Below, in pieces: positions 1 to 12,921 of a DNA stretch of 64,000 bases. Under the pieces are notes generated by a model. It saw only the letters and a program-made list of their open reading frames with translations, ran no database searches and had not been told where the DNA came from. Source of the DNA: Apostichopus japonicus (Eukaryota > Echinodermata > Holothuroidea > Aspidochirotida > Stichopodidae); NCBI RefSeq assembly GCF_037975245.1, contig NC_092580.1:17682001-17746000 (forward strand), written 5' to 3'. The translations under genes and the position numbers were made by a program. Each line of letters opens with the position of its first letter. Position 1 is the first letter of the stretch.

Positions 1-3000
1 CTTTGAGATTTCTTTCATAGGATTTATGATGCTAAGTTGCAAAATGGTGTCATGACCCCAATTTGAATACAAGGGCCCTAAGGAATAGGAGAAAGCACTT
101 TGTAGGGAACCAGCGTAGCTCCCCCCACCCCCCCCACCCTACCCACCCACAAACATACAGTATCTACTCTATACCATAGTTCACATAGTTTAAAGAATTG
201 TGTTATTACTTTCAATGTGTAGTTTGTATATCTTGATCTCACCTGTAATTAAGTAATTGTGTAATATCTTCATTCAACCATGAATAGTAGTTGTGTAGTA
301 TTTGTATACATGTACAGTGCTGTATAGGGGTATAGCATATTGCTGAATTGTACTGACTTATACTTTGGTCAGTGGTAACCATACCTTGTCAGTAGTACTG
401 TGTGATCTGCCTACATCAGACTTCAAGACAGACCTAATTATCTTATTACTGTACCTTGTCTAATGATAGGATAAACAGAGTTGAACCAGCCTTCAGAGTG
501 TGCACATGTTCTCTTTGCTTCTCTAGCTTCCCCACTCTGTAATTGGTACTTGTTCAATTTTGAATATTAGCAGACTAGGTTGGACCTAGGCTTTGTGTAC
601 ACTGATGGAATTTGCAATAACATCACAAATGGATCTACACAGCAGCTTTTGGCACATGCTTTCTGGCAGGAAAAGCACAAATTGGACTAAAACTACAAGC
701 TGTAGGCCAAGTAATAGGCCTTACTGTTAGTGTTAAGTTTAGGCTGTACCATATCTTACTGTTCTAAGGCCAATACTTAACTTAGGCTAGAGACTAGATC
801 TACAGTATAGTAGGGCCTAGCCTAGTCAAGCTACATGCAGCAGTAACTGTACATAATTTCATTGAAAACCTATGTTTAGAAAGGTTCGAAAGTAGAACTT
901 TTATTTATTATTTATTATTCAATTGTTCTTGTGTTTTCACAGGCGCGGCGCGCAAGCTACATAACAATTAAGCTTTGCACAATACAAGGAACCATGGAAA
1001 ACAGTTAACTCACAATCACCTTCCAAAGAGTGAGCTGCCTAAGTTTCACAAGCATGCTTTCACAAGCATGCTTTCCATGTACACATTTGTAGCAGATGGC
1101 ACTTAACTACCTCTCTAAAAAACGTAAACATACTAGGTACTGTACATTCTGGTTATATTACACTACTAGTACTACCCACTGTGGTGTCATGACCCAAAGG
1201 CAGAATAGCTCATAAATAGGCCTACTTATAAACACATAACAAAGTAGGCTAAGTTTGAGTTGTCCCCATATTTGTCATAAATACAATAAGTCCAACTTTA
1301 TCCCTCTGTGTGAAGTTACCATATAATTATTGTCATTTGGCCTATATAATATAGCCTATCCAGTGACCGTGACAGCGAAGCTGGCATCAAAGTGGGAACT
1401 ACGTGATTGCTGGGTAATATACAGTTAAGCCATGACATAATGTATAAGTATATGCTGCATATTTTCTTTTAAATCCGTTACGTGTCGTTGGACCATTAAC
1501 TTGTTCTGTGCTTTAGGACCTAGGCCTAGCCTATAGGGCCAAAGTAAACTTAGGACCTAACTTGTGCTTACGTTATGAAAATACCACTGGGCTAAGTTAC
1601 GCTAGTTTTAATTTGCTCGCACAAAAAGTTAGATGATGTTTTTGATATAAATGCAAGAGGCTTATACCTACATTCTTATCCGCTGCAATTAATTTGATGT
1701 AGCCTAGAATTTTTGGAAGGTTTTACTTGCCTTGTTGATCCACCGTGTCGTGAGCAAGGCTTGGATAGATGGATATTTCGTAATCATTATATACGGAAGA
1801 GTATGCCGGACCTATCCCGAACCTGTTGGTAATGATCCACGCATTTCAGAATTTTTTAGTACAAAGTCTGTTTGGCGTCCCGTTTGTTCCATTAATAACT
1901 TTTCTTCACACTAATCACGTGTCTAGAATACGAGTGACTCAATTTATTAGCTTACAAACTCTCATCAAATATGACCTTATTTTTTACCGTACCATTATAA
2001 CGGGGAAACACCTTTCAAGTTCTTTATCTGTACGGAAGATTATACCGACGATATACAATATACCTGTGTGACAAGCGGTGAAAAAATAGTTAAAATACAG
2101 TGATAGTATGGAAACGGACGTCAAAATATAATGAAGATCATTTCGTAAATTTTGTGGCAATTTTCAACAAAATCCTTTTTCCAGCAAAGTGATGAATTGC
2201 AGCAAAATTGCTGAAAGATTATCAATCTTACGGCACCTTAGCGTTTCCATATTTACGAAAACATGTTTTGTCAGTCCTACTTCTGCATTGAAAATATGGA
2301 CTGTTTAGAAAACCACCATCGAGAAATAAGTGTGAGATGAGGATGCGAGTAAGTTGTATATTAATTTGTCAATACAGTACCGTGGAAATTTGGAAGCTTG
2401 TCCCATCAGCATATAGAATCTACCCATGGGCAAAGGAAGATTCAGAAAAAACAATGTGTCTCCATATACAATGCGGTCGAAATTGGGGTGCTCCAGAGCA
2501 TGGGCGTAGATCAGTCTTGGATAATGGTGGAGACGCGTGTCTGTTCTCTGATACTATCTAAGCGGAGCGCGACGATGGGTTCGCACGTAGCGTACAAGAT
2601 ATTTTGGGCAAATGAACCTCCCAGATCGCCGGAAATAACACTTCCCAGACCCAATGATGCTCCCAAACTTCCTTAAGTTTTAGATCTCACGGATGAAAAA
2701 TTTAGTTTGGGAAATACATGGGCGTCTGCAGAAAAAAATCAGGTGACAAATAATCCAAGTATAGACTTTTGTATACGATGGGTCTGACTGTCCTCTCCCA
2801 GAAAACAATTATAGACTGCCGCAAATGTGATTTCCGTCCTATCTTAAACAACTGTGGATAAATATAATAAAATGAGAACTGCTGCATGTACACAATGCAA
2901 ACTGGCCAAAGTTCAATACATGGGAATTTGAAATGCAGCGTTTGGTCAAAACAAATTGGTAGGGACACGGTATATCATGTCCCCACCACTGACAAAGTTG

Positions 3001-6000
3001 GTGGGGACGCGTCCCGCATTTGAGGCATCATTAAGAGAGAGCAAGGAAAGGCAGATGTTTCTGGCAGCTATTTCAAATGAAATGTGATATCGGTATCTGA
3101 AATATTGAAGTATCTTCGATCCATTTTTCTTTGGGGGGGGGGGGCGGGGGGTGTACTGATATCGAATTATTTACAGAGAACAATTATGACACTAAATAAC
3201 TCATCTTTGTGAAGGGGGGGGGGGTTGAATGAAAAGGAGAGGTGTACATACCCAAACCCACTGGATCCGCACCTGACTTAGATATGTGTTCCCCTTCCCA
3301 CCCCTCCCCCCGCGCAGACCGGTCCCCTGTAGATGAGAGTATCTTCAAAGTATGCTCTTTGTTGACCGGGTTTGAAGGTAGCCTGTAACTAACATTGTCA
3401 AATATACCGTTCGGTGTATTGTAGGCTGCATAAGATATATCATTATGGCATGTGGTCATCAAAGTCACAGTTTTCATTTGACATTTTTTTTTGTAGATTT
3501 CAGGGCGGACTTCGCGTCAAGTAGATCTGAATTCAGAGGCCTAATCCAGCTGGCCCGGACAGAGACAAATAATAACCACCCCGGGTAATTATGTACAAGA
3601 ACTATTCCGATGATTCCGGACTATATGATATTGATACCATCTGTTACCCATCAGTATCGTCTGCCTGACGTTACGCATATATGGTGCTTCACAAATCAAC
3701 GACGAATCAATGAGTTTGCGTAGGCATATACTGATTCCCTTCAAGTAATATTCCATATAAATTGTTACGTCAAGCGACTGCTTCACGCTTAAAGCCTCAC
3801 GGGCAAAAATACAGATCCCCTGTGTAACCTTTAACCCCTTCCTCAAAGAGAACATTCTTCCAAAACTTAAACAGTTGCTCTCCTTTATAGCTCATCTGCA
3901 AGCTTTCAGCTGAGCTATAGCGATCGTGCAATTCTGCTGAAAATCCGCACGGTGGTCGACAGTGGTTTTGTACGTGTGAATTAATTTTTCATGAATACGA
4001 TCATATTTTATATATTTGAAGGTCATTTAAGGTCACGAGTGGTCATATTCTGAAAACGTAAGAAATGCTACTTCTCCTAAAGCGTTTGTCAAAATCTGCT
4101 GAAACTGTCGTGGATATAACGTTTGAATGGCGGTGAACCAAAGTTGTTCAGGAAAAAAATTGGTGGTCATCATTTGAGGGCCTAGCAAGGCCCTCTATAG
4201 AGATTTCAGTTTTGATGAAATGTTGGCCACAGATCATATGCAATGATTAATGAAATTTAATTTTCAACTTTTTAGTATTCATGACCAGTAAGCGCATGCG
4301 AATAGCAATTATTTACTTGCTATTAAGGTTTCCTATCTAATTCGATGTCATTCTCTGTAAAAAGATTACTTGCAGATTTGTAATTTGAATTTTTCCAGTT
4401 TGTGTGTGGAATATACGACATGTGAGAATGACCTATATTGTTGAAGCCCGATTTCTGCTCTTTAACGTTTCTCTCTGATATGTCGATTGTAAACAAGTTG
4501 TAGGTCCGCGTAAAGTCCTTATGCTTTATGTCTTTCAATTCAATTGTTTATTACAGTTGTGTAATGCGAGTCAATGGATAGTATTTTCTTTGTAATTTTT
4601 TATACGTCACGAGGTGCAACAACCAGGGATCTCGGTGCAGGTATAGTTAACGCTATATATTACAGCTGAAGAACCCTGCTCCCCTTAAGAATATTGTCCC
4701 TTGGGTGGGAGCTTTGAACCCCAGGGGTTGCAACAATCAAAACAAATTTCCTAAATAGAAGCTCAGCTGAGCTTCTGCAGCGTTGCTGCACTTGTTTTTG
4801 TCTGTAGTAATACCGGCCTTTTAATTTCCTCCTAGTGATATTCGTCACTCAATCTGTATAACATTGTCACAAAGATGATAGTATACAGCGTAAACTTGTA
4901 ACCCACTGTTAAAGCTGGTTGTGCTCACAATTGCCAGAACCTTATCGATCCTAACGGTTGTTACTTTATATAGCTTTGAACATGATAAAATGAAGAAACA
5001 TTTATTAAATATTTCTTACAAAATGAACGTTGAGCAGTGAGCAATCACCGAATTAATTTCGAGTAACAATATTTGTCGCACAGACATGCACGTTACCATT
5101 TTATATCAATCATGCAAAACAATTAGTAGAAATTGTCAAAATGGTGACTTTTCCTTTCTTATCGAAAGTTAAACTAAGTTTGCAAATGAAGCTGTGATGG
5201 ACATTAATTATTATTATTATAGATTCAAGTGCAGAAAATAATAATAAAAGGGGATATGTGTAAAAGGCAAGTTGACGTAGGAACACTCAATCGTTGAAAC
5301 CATAAGAACAACCAAACATCTATAACTCGCTACATGGGAAGGAGCAGCCAATATTGAGGTAAATGACATGGGCACAGGGATTCTGTTACACGTTAATCTT
5401 ACATGGCTTCTTATAGAATGGTGCGATTTGAAATGAACGCAGAATAATCCTTAATATTTCTTCGTTCCACGCTTTACTTAACTTGACTTTGTATAAAGAA
5501 AATAAAGGTCCATGCGTTCTTCGAACCAGTTTGACCCTGTTTTAAGAATCACGATAACATATATAAACACAAGAATGACCAAACTTGCACATGGTTTCAA
5601 AGATGTGTCTGGCGGAGGCGGGGGTGGGTGGTGGTTTAAAACATCCTACCGATTTAGATAGGGGGCATTAACCTTGATTGAAGAAGCAGATCTTTGATAA
5701 ATCAGGCGATGAAGCTCTAGAGTCGTTGACGCTGACTCTCATGCATACAGGAGGGGCCAGGGTCCTTCCCATGGAATATTTTAGTCGTCAAATGGTGCAA
5801 AAGAGACAGGAGAGACAGCAGTCAAAAACAACTTTCCCAAACAGCTTAAAATCTTAAACTACTTGGGAGATATCACAGATTTAATGAATATTTAATCAAG
5901 TCTATACATATGACATCACTTAAGCATGTGCTTCAATTTCATTATGTTTTTTCTTGATGTCTTAAATTGTTTATTTTCTGTATTAGAGATGGATTTTCCA

Positions 6001-8160
6001 AATGCCAAATCTAGAATATAACTAATTATATCTTAATATATCTAGTATAACCTTGCAATGCATGGCATTGGTTTCAGTTTCAACATTTATATTATTCTAC
6101 CTTAAAAACAAATGTTTGAAAAAACAAAGCAAAGAGACAGGAGAAGGTTTCAGACGGCCCTCATGACACTATGACATAACAGTTATTACAAAATGATAGC
6201 CCCCATAAACGACTTTTACACTGGGACAGGCCTATCTCCCAAATGGAACAAGATTTTTCTTAACTGTTTCTTGGAGTTTATCATCACAAAGATCTCCGTC
6301 CAAAAATGATGATTGGGCTTGCATCCTCTGTAAATTAAGAATCAAATTTAAAGTTTATACATACCCGTCGAACGGTTAGTACCACAGCAAGTTTTATGTG
6401 ACAAAGGTTGAGCGTATTACTACTTCGAAGTATTCCATACCCTTGATTTGAAAGTACACATTGTACGGAAGCTTATAGGTGTAGTGTGTGCAATCATTAA
6501 TGCTCTTGATGAAGAAATCCAATGGCAAGAAAGAATTGTCTTTTCTTCTCTCCGTCAGTAGAGCGGGATCCAGAGCGAATTTGTATGAGTGTGCACCATG
6601 TATGGGAGGATACCCTCCCCCCACCTATCCATGCCACTCCGATCCTACACTTAAACATTAAAAAATGAGCCTATAATAATGAGCAGAACGTACCTTGCGT
6701 TCATACTTAATTGTGGACTTAATTTATAGTCTAAATATACATTATGACTCACCATTTGACGTCGGGAGTTTGCTTCAACTGCCCCAGGGCAATATACTCT
6801 TCTTTAGCAAATTCTCAGGATTCACCCCTGTTCAGGATCCTTCTTCAACTATCTCTTTTAATCAAGTAAGAGATTTAAACGTTAAAGCAATAGCACGCCC
6901 ACGATTTTTCGAAATCAAGGAGACAATTATCGATAGATACCGTTATCACTACCATAGTTGTGGCGCATTATAATAATAAAAACATATAGGCCTATAGGTT
7001 TAAAGTAAGGAACGCTCGCACGCGAAATATGCTAATATTTTCCACCGTGTACCTTGTAATGAGAAAAATTGTTTGACTTTTAAGTAAGGTATTAAAGATT
7101 TGTTATGGAAGCATAGAGGACACGATGACTTACACAAATGGTAAAAATCTCAAACTTACCAATCTTTCTCCATCCACTAATCCTGTACAATGGAAAATAA
7201 AATTGAAAATACTGGCTTTGATACTTTGTACCGTTTTGACAAAGCGTCAAAAATTTATGATGTTTATTTTCAATGTTTCTACCATGTTTTGCCACGACTT
7301 TAACTAGTCAACGTAATGCACTTATACGCTTCCGTAGAGTATACTTTTCAATATCTTTAATATCTTTACAAGTTCAATCGTTGCTAATAAGGTAATACCA
7401 CCAGACCGTGTGCAAGTTCAACGCAAAATGCTAGATTGCAAGATTAATTTCAGTACATAAAAGGTTAACTGTACAAAAATGCATAAATTACCTTATCATC
7501 CGTAATGGACATTGCTTAATTTATTGCCTTCAATACATGTTTTCTCCTGGCTTCTTGAGCTATGGGTGAAGGAATAAGACGGGTACGATGTAATTTGCTT
7601 CTTACTGATTCCTGTTGGTAATGTGTGTGCTGCTACTTTATGATTCTATAACAGCTGTTGGAACTATTCGGAACAAAACTTGTAATGGATTCGGCTTATG
7701 GCTTACAAATTGTGCACTTACCGTCCACGTGCAAACGTATATCGATTTCACAGTGTCATGATTATAATTCACTAATTGCATTTGATATGTATATTCTCAG
7801 TATCTTTAGCAGAACTGAGGAGCCTGAAGAGAAGAAATATAAAACTCTTCCATACGTTTCAGTGTTATACGATGCTGGCTGAACTCCTTTTTACGAACAA
7901 ATAGCGAATTATTTTAGTTGAGTTTTAGCATCATTAAAGTCGTCTATTCATATGCTCAAAAGCCGAGAGTTATAGGTCAGTCCACGAGGATAATTATGTT
8001 ACTGGGGTCCCTTGCACCCATGATTCAAGTTTATCTTTACAACGAAAAAAACATCCCATATGTTTTCGCGCCAAATCATCAACAGTCGCCCCTCTCGTCA
8101 CTTCTATAATTGTACAGCCTCGTTGCAGGGCAAAGTTTTCAGATATTTCAAAGAAACAAG
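1..8160. other. Intergenic region without a convincing gene
   Basis: I see no exon chain with matching splice sites here. Open frames are short, not recognisable, and often overlap repeat-like DNA. The stretch 500-1600 is rich in TAGGCC/GGCCTA words. G or C homopolymer runs occur near 121-150, 3131-3150 and 3216-3228. Two starts that look like hAT-type inverted-repeat ends (CATGGGCGTAGA at 2499, CATGGGCGTCTG at 2718) have no visible partner end. A segment at about 2548-2610 (ACTATCTAAGCGGAGCGC and following) resembles repeats inside the element at 33910-35117. The minus-strand frame at 6394-6624 (76 aa) and plus-strand frame at 6695-6973 (92 aa) have protein-like composition, but I cannot assign a family or splice sites. 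Confidence 0.5.
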
Positions 8161-8600
8161 CAGGGGCGTAGGAAGCTTCCAAAAAGTGGGGGGAGGGGGC
8201 ATTACATCAGAGGGGCACTTTCTCATTCCACAACCAACACTCGTTATGCTATAAACCGGTACACACCGGCCATATCACTTAAATATATATGATGTGTTAG
8301 TATGCTATCAATACTATATATTATGGCGCTCTGCAACATTGAGTTTTTATTTATTGATATTGTTTATTGTTAACCGTGCTACAAAAAGATATGGGTGCCA
8401 ATTTAAAAATAGCCTGAACAGACTAAAAATAAATAATTAAAATAAAATTTTAAAATTAACAAAGGCTTAAGATATCCAAAAGACAGTTCTTCATCAAAGG
8501 GGCACATTTTATTTGCCAGTAGGGCACATTGCTATTTTGCCGGGGAAAAAAAAGTGGGTGGCACATGCCCAAGTGGCCCCTCCCCAGCTCCTATCCCCTG
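8161..8600. mobile_element. hAT-like non-autonomous element with perfect 8-bp target-site duplication
   Basis: A 440-bp element begins CAGGGGCGTAGGAAGC and ends GCTCCTATCCCCTG, which reverse-complements to CAGGGGATAGGAGC, so the ends are imperfect terminal inverted repeats. It is flanked on both sides by GAAACAAG (8153-8160 and 8601-8608), a perfect 8-bp target-site duplication. Eight-bp duplications and CAGGGG-type ends are characteristic of the hAT superfamily. It has no transposase frame, so it would depend on a transposase supplied elsewhere. It contains G-rich subterminal tracts and an AT-rich middle. It sits 441 bp upstream of the foldback element. Confidence 0.82.
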
Positions 8601-8897
8601 GAAACAAGTCGATGGTGTATAAATACCCAGTTGTAGATCTTCACTCTAAATAGAGACGATAAGCAAAATCAAATAGGCTATAGCTTTTTCTCCTTTCAGG
8701 TATATAGCCTCTCAGTCAGCTACAACACAGAAAGTCTGAAACCCATTCTCAATTCATTACAAACAAGAAAACTCAAAATAAAATAAAACTGTTAGAAAAC
8801 TGCTTATCCACTAGAGAGCCTGTGTAAGAGAATTTGTAAGAGTAAGTTGACCTGACGATTCGATCCCAGCAGGATCTGCTTCAGAGGCGAAATGACA

Positions 8898-8922
8898 AAA
8901 AAAAAAAAAAAAAAAAAAAAAA
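8898..8922. repeat. Poly-A tract
   Basis: An uninterrupted run of about 25 A residues, preceded by a segment (about 8853-8883, GACCTGACGATTCGATCCC and following) that resembles 48889-48913. This could be the tail of an old retroposed SINE-like sequence, but no internal promoter boxes are clear. Confidence 0.4.
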
Positions 8923-9032
8923 CAACTTTCAGCTATACCGCCCTCCTATCATTCTGCAGCAGCTACCATGCAGTTGGCTATAACATTTAGCATATTTGCT
9001 CCTCAAATCCGGTAACTCACAAACATGTTGTT

Positions 9033-9041
9033 GATTTGTTT
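9033..9041. repeat. Left 9-bp target-site duplication of the foldback element
   Basis: ATTTGTTTT immediately precedes ACCGGTGTG, the first bases of the inverted repeat. The identical nonamer follows the right end at 19345-19353. The match cannot be extended in either direction, so 9 bp is exact. Confidence 0.85.
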
Positions 9042-9212
9042 TACCGGTGTGAAGTTAGATACTTATTCCCCGTTCCTCGTTCGACATTCGCGAATGAGTA
9101 ACTGCTACCGATTCAGTTACGTATTCGACAATGGTATCGACATAACACCTCTGGCAAGACAAAAGCTTTCTTACAAGATGTTCAACATATGGTCGTGGAA
9201 AGAGGTTTATCT
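9042..9212 (+). repeat. Outer terminal domain of the left foldback arm
   Basis: This unique sequence precedes the tandem array and recurs inverted at the right end (about 19174-19344). It contains a 12-bp perfect palindrome CATTCGCGAATG (9085-9096) and a 7-bp inverted pair GTAACTG/CAGTTAC (9098-9104 and 9114-9120). Such small dyads near the tips are plausible protein-binding sites for the mobilising transposase; that function is inferred. An open frame crosses the domain in both arms, but because the arms are copies of each other this is not evidence for coding. Confidence 0.75.
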
Positions 9213-12200
9213 ATGGCCCATGGGTCATATGAACTCTAATAACTATGTAGAAGGGTACCATAATGCATCTTGCCCGGTCCAAATAGTTTTTGACCAACTA
9301 AAATGACCAGTACTTCATCAGCTCTTAAATTAATGTAAAAAAATTACTTTAGGCCCTAATCAAGACTAGCACGCCTTGGACCACCTTACCAATGGGTCAT
9401 ATGAATTCTTAACACATTGTAGAAGGATACCATAATGCGTCTTGCCCGGTCCAAAGAAGGCTTGACCAATTAAAATGACCATTAAATCAACATTTTTTTA
9501 AATAAATGTAACGGGAACTGAAATAAAAACATTTGGGCCCTAATCAAATCCAGCACGCCTTGGACCGCCCAACCAATGGGTCATGGGAAGTCTGAGGACC
9601 TTGTAGAAGGGTAACATAATGCGTCTTGCCCGGTCCAAAGAGTGCTTGACCAATTTAAATGACCATTAAATCATTACTTCTTCAATGAGTGTAACGGGAC
9701 CACGAAAAAGCTTTGGGCCCTAATCCATGCAGCACGCCTTGGACCACCTAACCAATGGGTGACATTAACTCTAAGGACATTGTAGAAGAGTACCATAATG
9801 CGTCTTGCCCGGTCCAAAGCGTGCTTGACCAATTTAAATGACCATTAAATCATTACTTCTTTAATGAGTGTAATTGGACCATGAAAAAGCTTTGGGCCCT
9901 AATCCATGCAGCACGCTTTGGACCACCAAACCGATGGTTAACATGAACTCTAAGGACATTGTAGAAGAGTACCATAATGCGTCTTGCCCGGTCCAAAGCG
10001 TGCTTGACCAATTAAACTGACCATGAAATCATTACTTCATCATCGAGTGTAACGGGACCACGAAAAAGCTTTGGGCCCTAATCCATGCAGCACGCTTTGG
10101 ACCACCTAACCAATGGGTAACATGTACTCTCAGGACTTTGTAAAAGAGTACCATAATGCGTCTTGCCCGGTCCAAAGCGTGCTTGACCAATTAAACTGAC
10201 CATTAAATCATTACTTCATCATCGAGTGTAAAGGGACCACGAAAAAGCTTTGGGCCCTAATCCATGCAGCACGCTTTGGACCACCAAACCGATGGTTAAC
10301 ATGAACTCTAAGGACATTGTAGAAGAGTACCATAATGCGTCTTGCCCGGTCCAAAGCGTGCTTGACCAATTAAACTGACCATGAAATCATTACTTCATCA
10401 TCGAGTGTAACGGGACCACGAAAAAGCTTTGGGCCCTAATCCATGCAGCACGCTTTGGACCACCAAACCGATGGTTAACATGAACTCTAAGGACATTGTA
10501 GAAGAGTACCATAATGCGTCTTGCCCGGTCCAAAGCGTGCTTGACCAATTAAACTGACCATGAAATCATTACTTCATCATCGAGTGTAACGGGACCACGA
10601 AAAAGCTTTGGGCCCTAATCCATGCAGCACGCTTTGGACCACCTAACCAATGGGTAACATGTACTCTCAGGACTTTGTAAAAGAGTACCATAATGCGTCT
10701 TGCCCGGTCCAAAGCGTGCTTGACCAATTAAACTGACCATTAAATCATTACTTCATCATCGAGTGTAACGGGACCACGAAAAAGCTTTGGACCCTTATCC
10801 ATGCAGCACGCTTTGGACCACCAAACCGATGGTTAACATGAACTCTAAGGACATTGTAGAAGAGTACCATAATGCGTCTTGCCCGGTCCAAAGCGTGCTT
10901 GACCAATTAAACTGACCATGAAATCATTACTTCATCATCGAGTGTAACGGGACCACGAAAAAGCTTTGGGCCCTAATCCATGCAGCACGCTTTGGACCAC
11001 CAAACCGATGGTTAACATGAACTCTAAGGACATTGTAGAAGAGTACCATAATGCGTCTTGCCCGGTCCAAAGCGTGCTTGACCAATTAAACTGACCATGA
11101 AATCATTACTTCATCATCGAGTGTAACGGGACCACGAAAAAGCTTTGGGCCCTAATCCATGCAGCACGCTTTGGACCACCTAACCAATGGGTAACATGTA
11201 CTCTCAGGACTTTGTAAAAGAGTACCATAATGCGTCTTGCCCGGTCCAAAGCGTGCTTGACCAATTAAACTGACCATTAAATCATTACTTCATCATCGAG
11301 TGTAAAGGGACCACGAAAAAGCTTTGGGCCCTTATCCATGCAGCACGCTTTGGACCACCAAACCGATGGTTAACATGAACTCTAAGGACATTGTAGAAGA
11401 GTACCATAATGCGTCTTGCCCGGTCCAAAGCGTGCTTGACCAATTAAACTGACCATGAAATCATTACTTCATCATCGAGTGTAACGGGACCACGAAAAAG
11501 CTTTGGGCCCTAATCCATGCAGCACGCTTTGGACCACCAAACCGATGGTTAACATGAACTCTAAGGACATTGTAGAAGAGTACCATAATGCGTCTTGCCC
11601 GGTCCAAAGCGTGCTTGACCAATTAAACTGACCATGAAATCATTACTTCATCATCGAGTGTAACGGGACCACGAAAAAGCTTTGGGCCCTAATCCATGCA
11701 GCACGCTTTGGACCACCTAACCAATGGGTAACATGTACTCTCAGGACTTTGTAAAAGAATACCATAATGCGTCTTGCCCGGTCCAAAGCGTGCTTGACCA
11801 ATTAAACTGACCATTAAATCATTACTTCATCATCGAGTGTAACGGGACCACGAAAAAGCTTTGGACCCTTATCCATGCAGCACGCTTTGGACCACCAAAC
11901 CGATGGTTAACATGAACTCTAAGGACATTGTGGAAGAGTACCATAATGCGTCTTGCCCGGTCCAAAGCGTGCTTGACCAATTAAACTGACCATGAAATCA
12001 TTACTTCATCATCGAGTGTAACGGGACCACGAAAAAGCTTTGGGCCCTAATCCATGCAGCACGCTTTGGACCACCAAACCGATGGTTAACATGAACTCTA
12101 AGGACATTGTAGAAGAGTACCATAATGCGTCTTGCCCGGTCCAAAGCGTGCTTGACCAATTAAACTGACCATGAAATCATTACTTCATCATCGAGTGTAA

Positions 12201-12735
12201 CGGGACCACGAAAAAGCTTTGGGCCCTAATCCATGCAGCACGCTTTGGACCACCAAACCGATGGTTAACATGAACTCTAAGGACATTGTAGAAGAGTACC
12301 ATAATGCGTCTTGCCCGGTCCAAAGCGTGCTTGACCAATTAAACTGACCATGAAATCATTACTTCATCATCGAGTGTAACGGGACCACGAAAAAGCTTTG
12401 GGCCCTAATCCATGCAGCACGCTTTGGACCACCAAACCGATGGTTAACATGAACTCTAAGGACATTGTAGAAGAGTACCATAATGCGTCTTGCCCGGTCC
12501 AAAGCGTGCTTGACCAATTTAAATGACCACTAAATCATTGCTTCTTTAATGAGTGAAAAGGGACCACGAAAAAGCTTTGGGCCCTAATCCAGACCAGAAC
12601 GCCTTGGACCACCTAACCGATGGGTCATATGATTTTTTAAGACAGCGTAGAAGAGTACCATAATACGTCTTGCCAGGTCCAAAGTGTGCTTGACCAATTT
12701 AAATGACCACTACATCATCACTTCTAAATGAGTGT
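9213..12735 (+). repeat. Left-arm tandem array of 179-bp units with higher-order structure
   Basis: About 19 head-to-tail units. The landmark GCAGCACGC recurs at 9908, 10087, 10266, 10445, 10624 and so on, exactly 179 bp apart, to 12414. Two main variants alternate. Type A reads CCAAACCGATGGTTAACATG. Type B reads CCTAACCAATGGGTAACATG, with TCAGGACTTTGTAAAAGAG. From 9908 the order is A B A A B A A B A A B A A A A, so B recurs every 537 bp. The outermost and innermost units are more divergent than the central ones, as expected when unequal exchange homogenises the middle of an array. Confidence 0.9.
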
Positions 12736-12921
12736 CCATCTCATATGTTATGTATCGTGCGTTTAGTGTCAACCGGTAGCATTACAAATTGCACTTTGGA
12801 CCCTCAAGGAATGAAAAAGAGAGAACTCGTTTTAAGTGCATTCCAATTAATGGCAGAATGTCTATATACATGGCCAAATTCTGTCGGAAAGTTTTTACAA
12901 TTTAAAAAAGCCTCTAAATGA
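12736..12921 (+). pseudogene. Possible captured coding fragment in the foldback loop
   Basis: Immediately inside the left arm, a frame without stops runs to a TGA at 12919-12921. Its product contains TLDPQGMKKRELVLSAFQLM followed by AECLYTWPNSVGKF, which reads like real protein (amphipathic, balanced composition) rather than chance translation of AT-rich DNA. The only ATG in frame upstream lies in the repeat array, so the segment looks like an internal or 3' exon fragment without its own start. It might be a piece of a host gene picked up by the element or a relic of the element's own protein. I do not recognise the family. Confidence 0.3.

Noticed and set aside
2499-2730. Complete hAT-like element starting CATGGGCGTAGATCAG
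   Set aside because: No matching right end or 8-bp duplication (CTCCAGAG) was found downstream; probably truncated fragments.
8853-8922. tRNA-derived SINE with poly-A tail
   Set aside because: A related segment exists at about 48889, but I could not make out A and B box promoter elements or a consistent body.
9025-9306. 93-codon frame at the left foldback tip and its mirror of 85 codons at 19081-19338
   Set aside because: The two frames are the same sequence in inverted arms, so their similarity shows only arm identity. The frame runs from the outer domain into the noncoding 179-bp repeat, and no family is recognisable.
9213-12735. CRISPR-like array of regularly spaced repeats
   Set aside because: The units are contiguous 179-bp tandem repeats without unique spacers, in a eukaryotic genome, and occur in both inverted arms.
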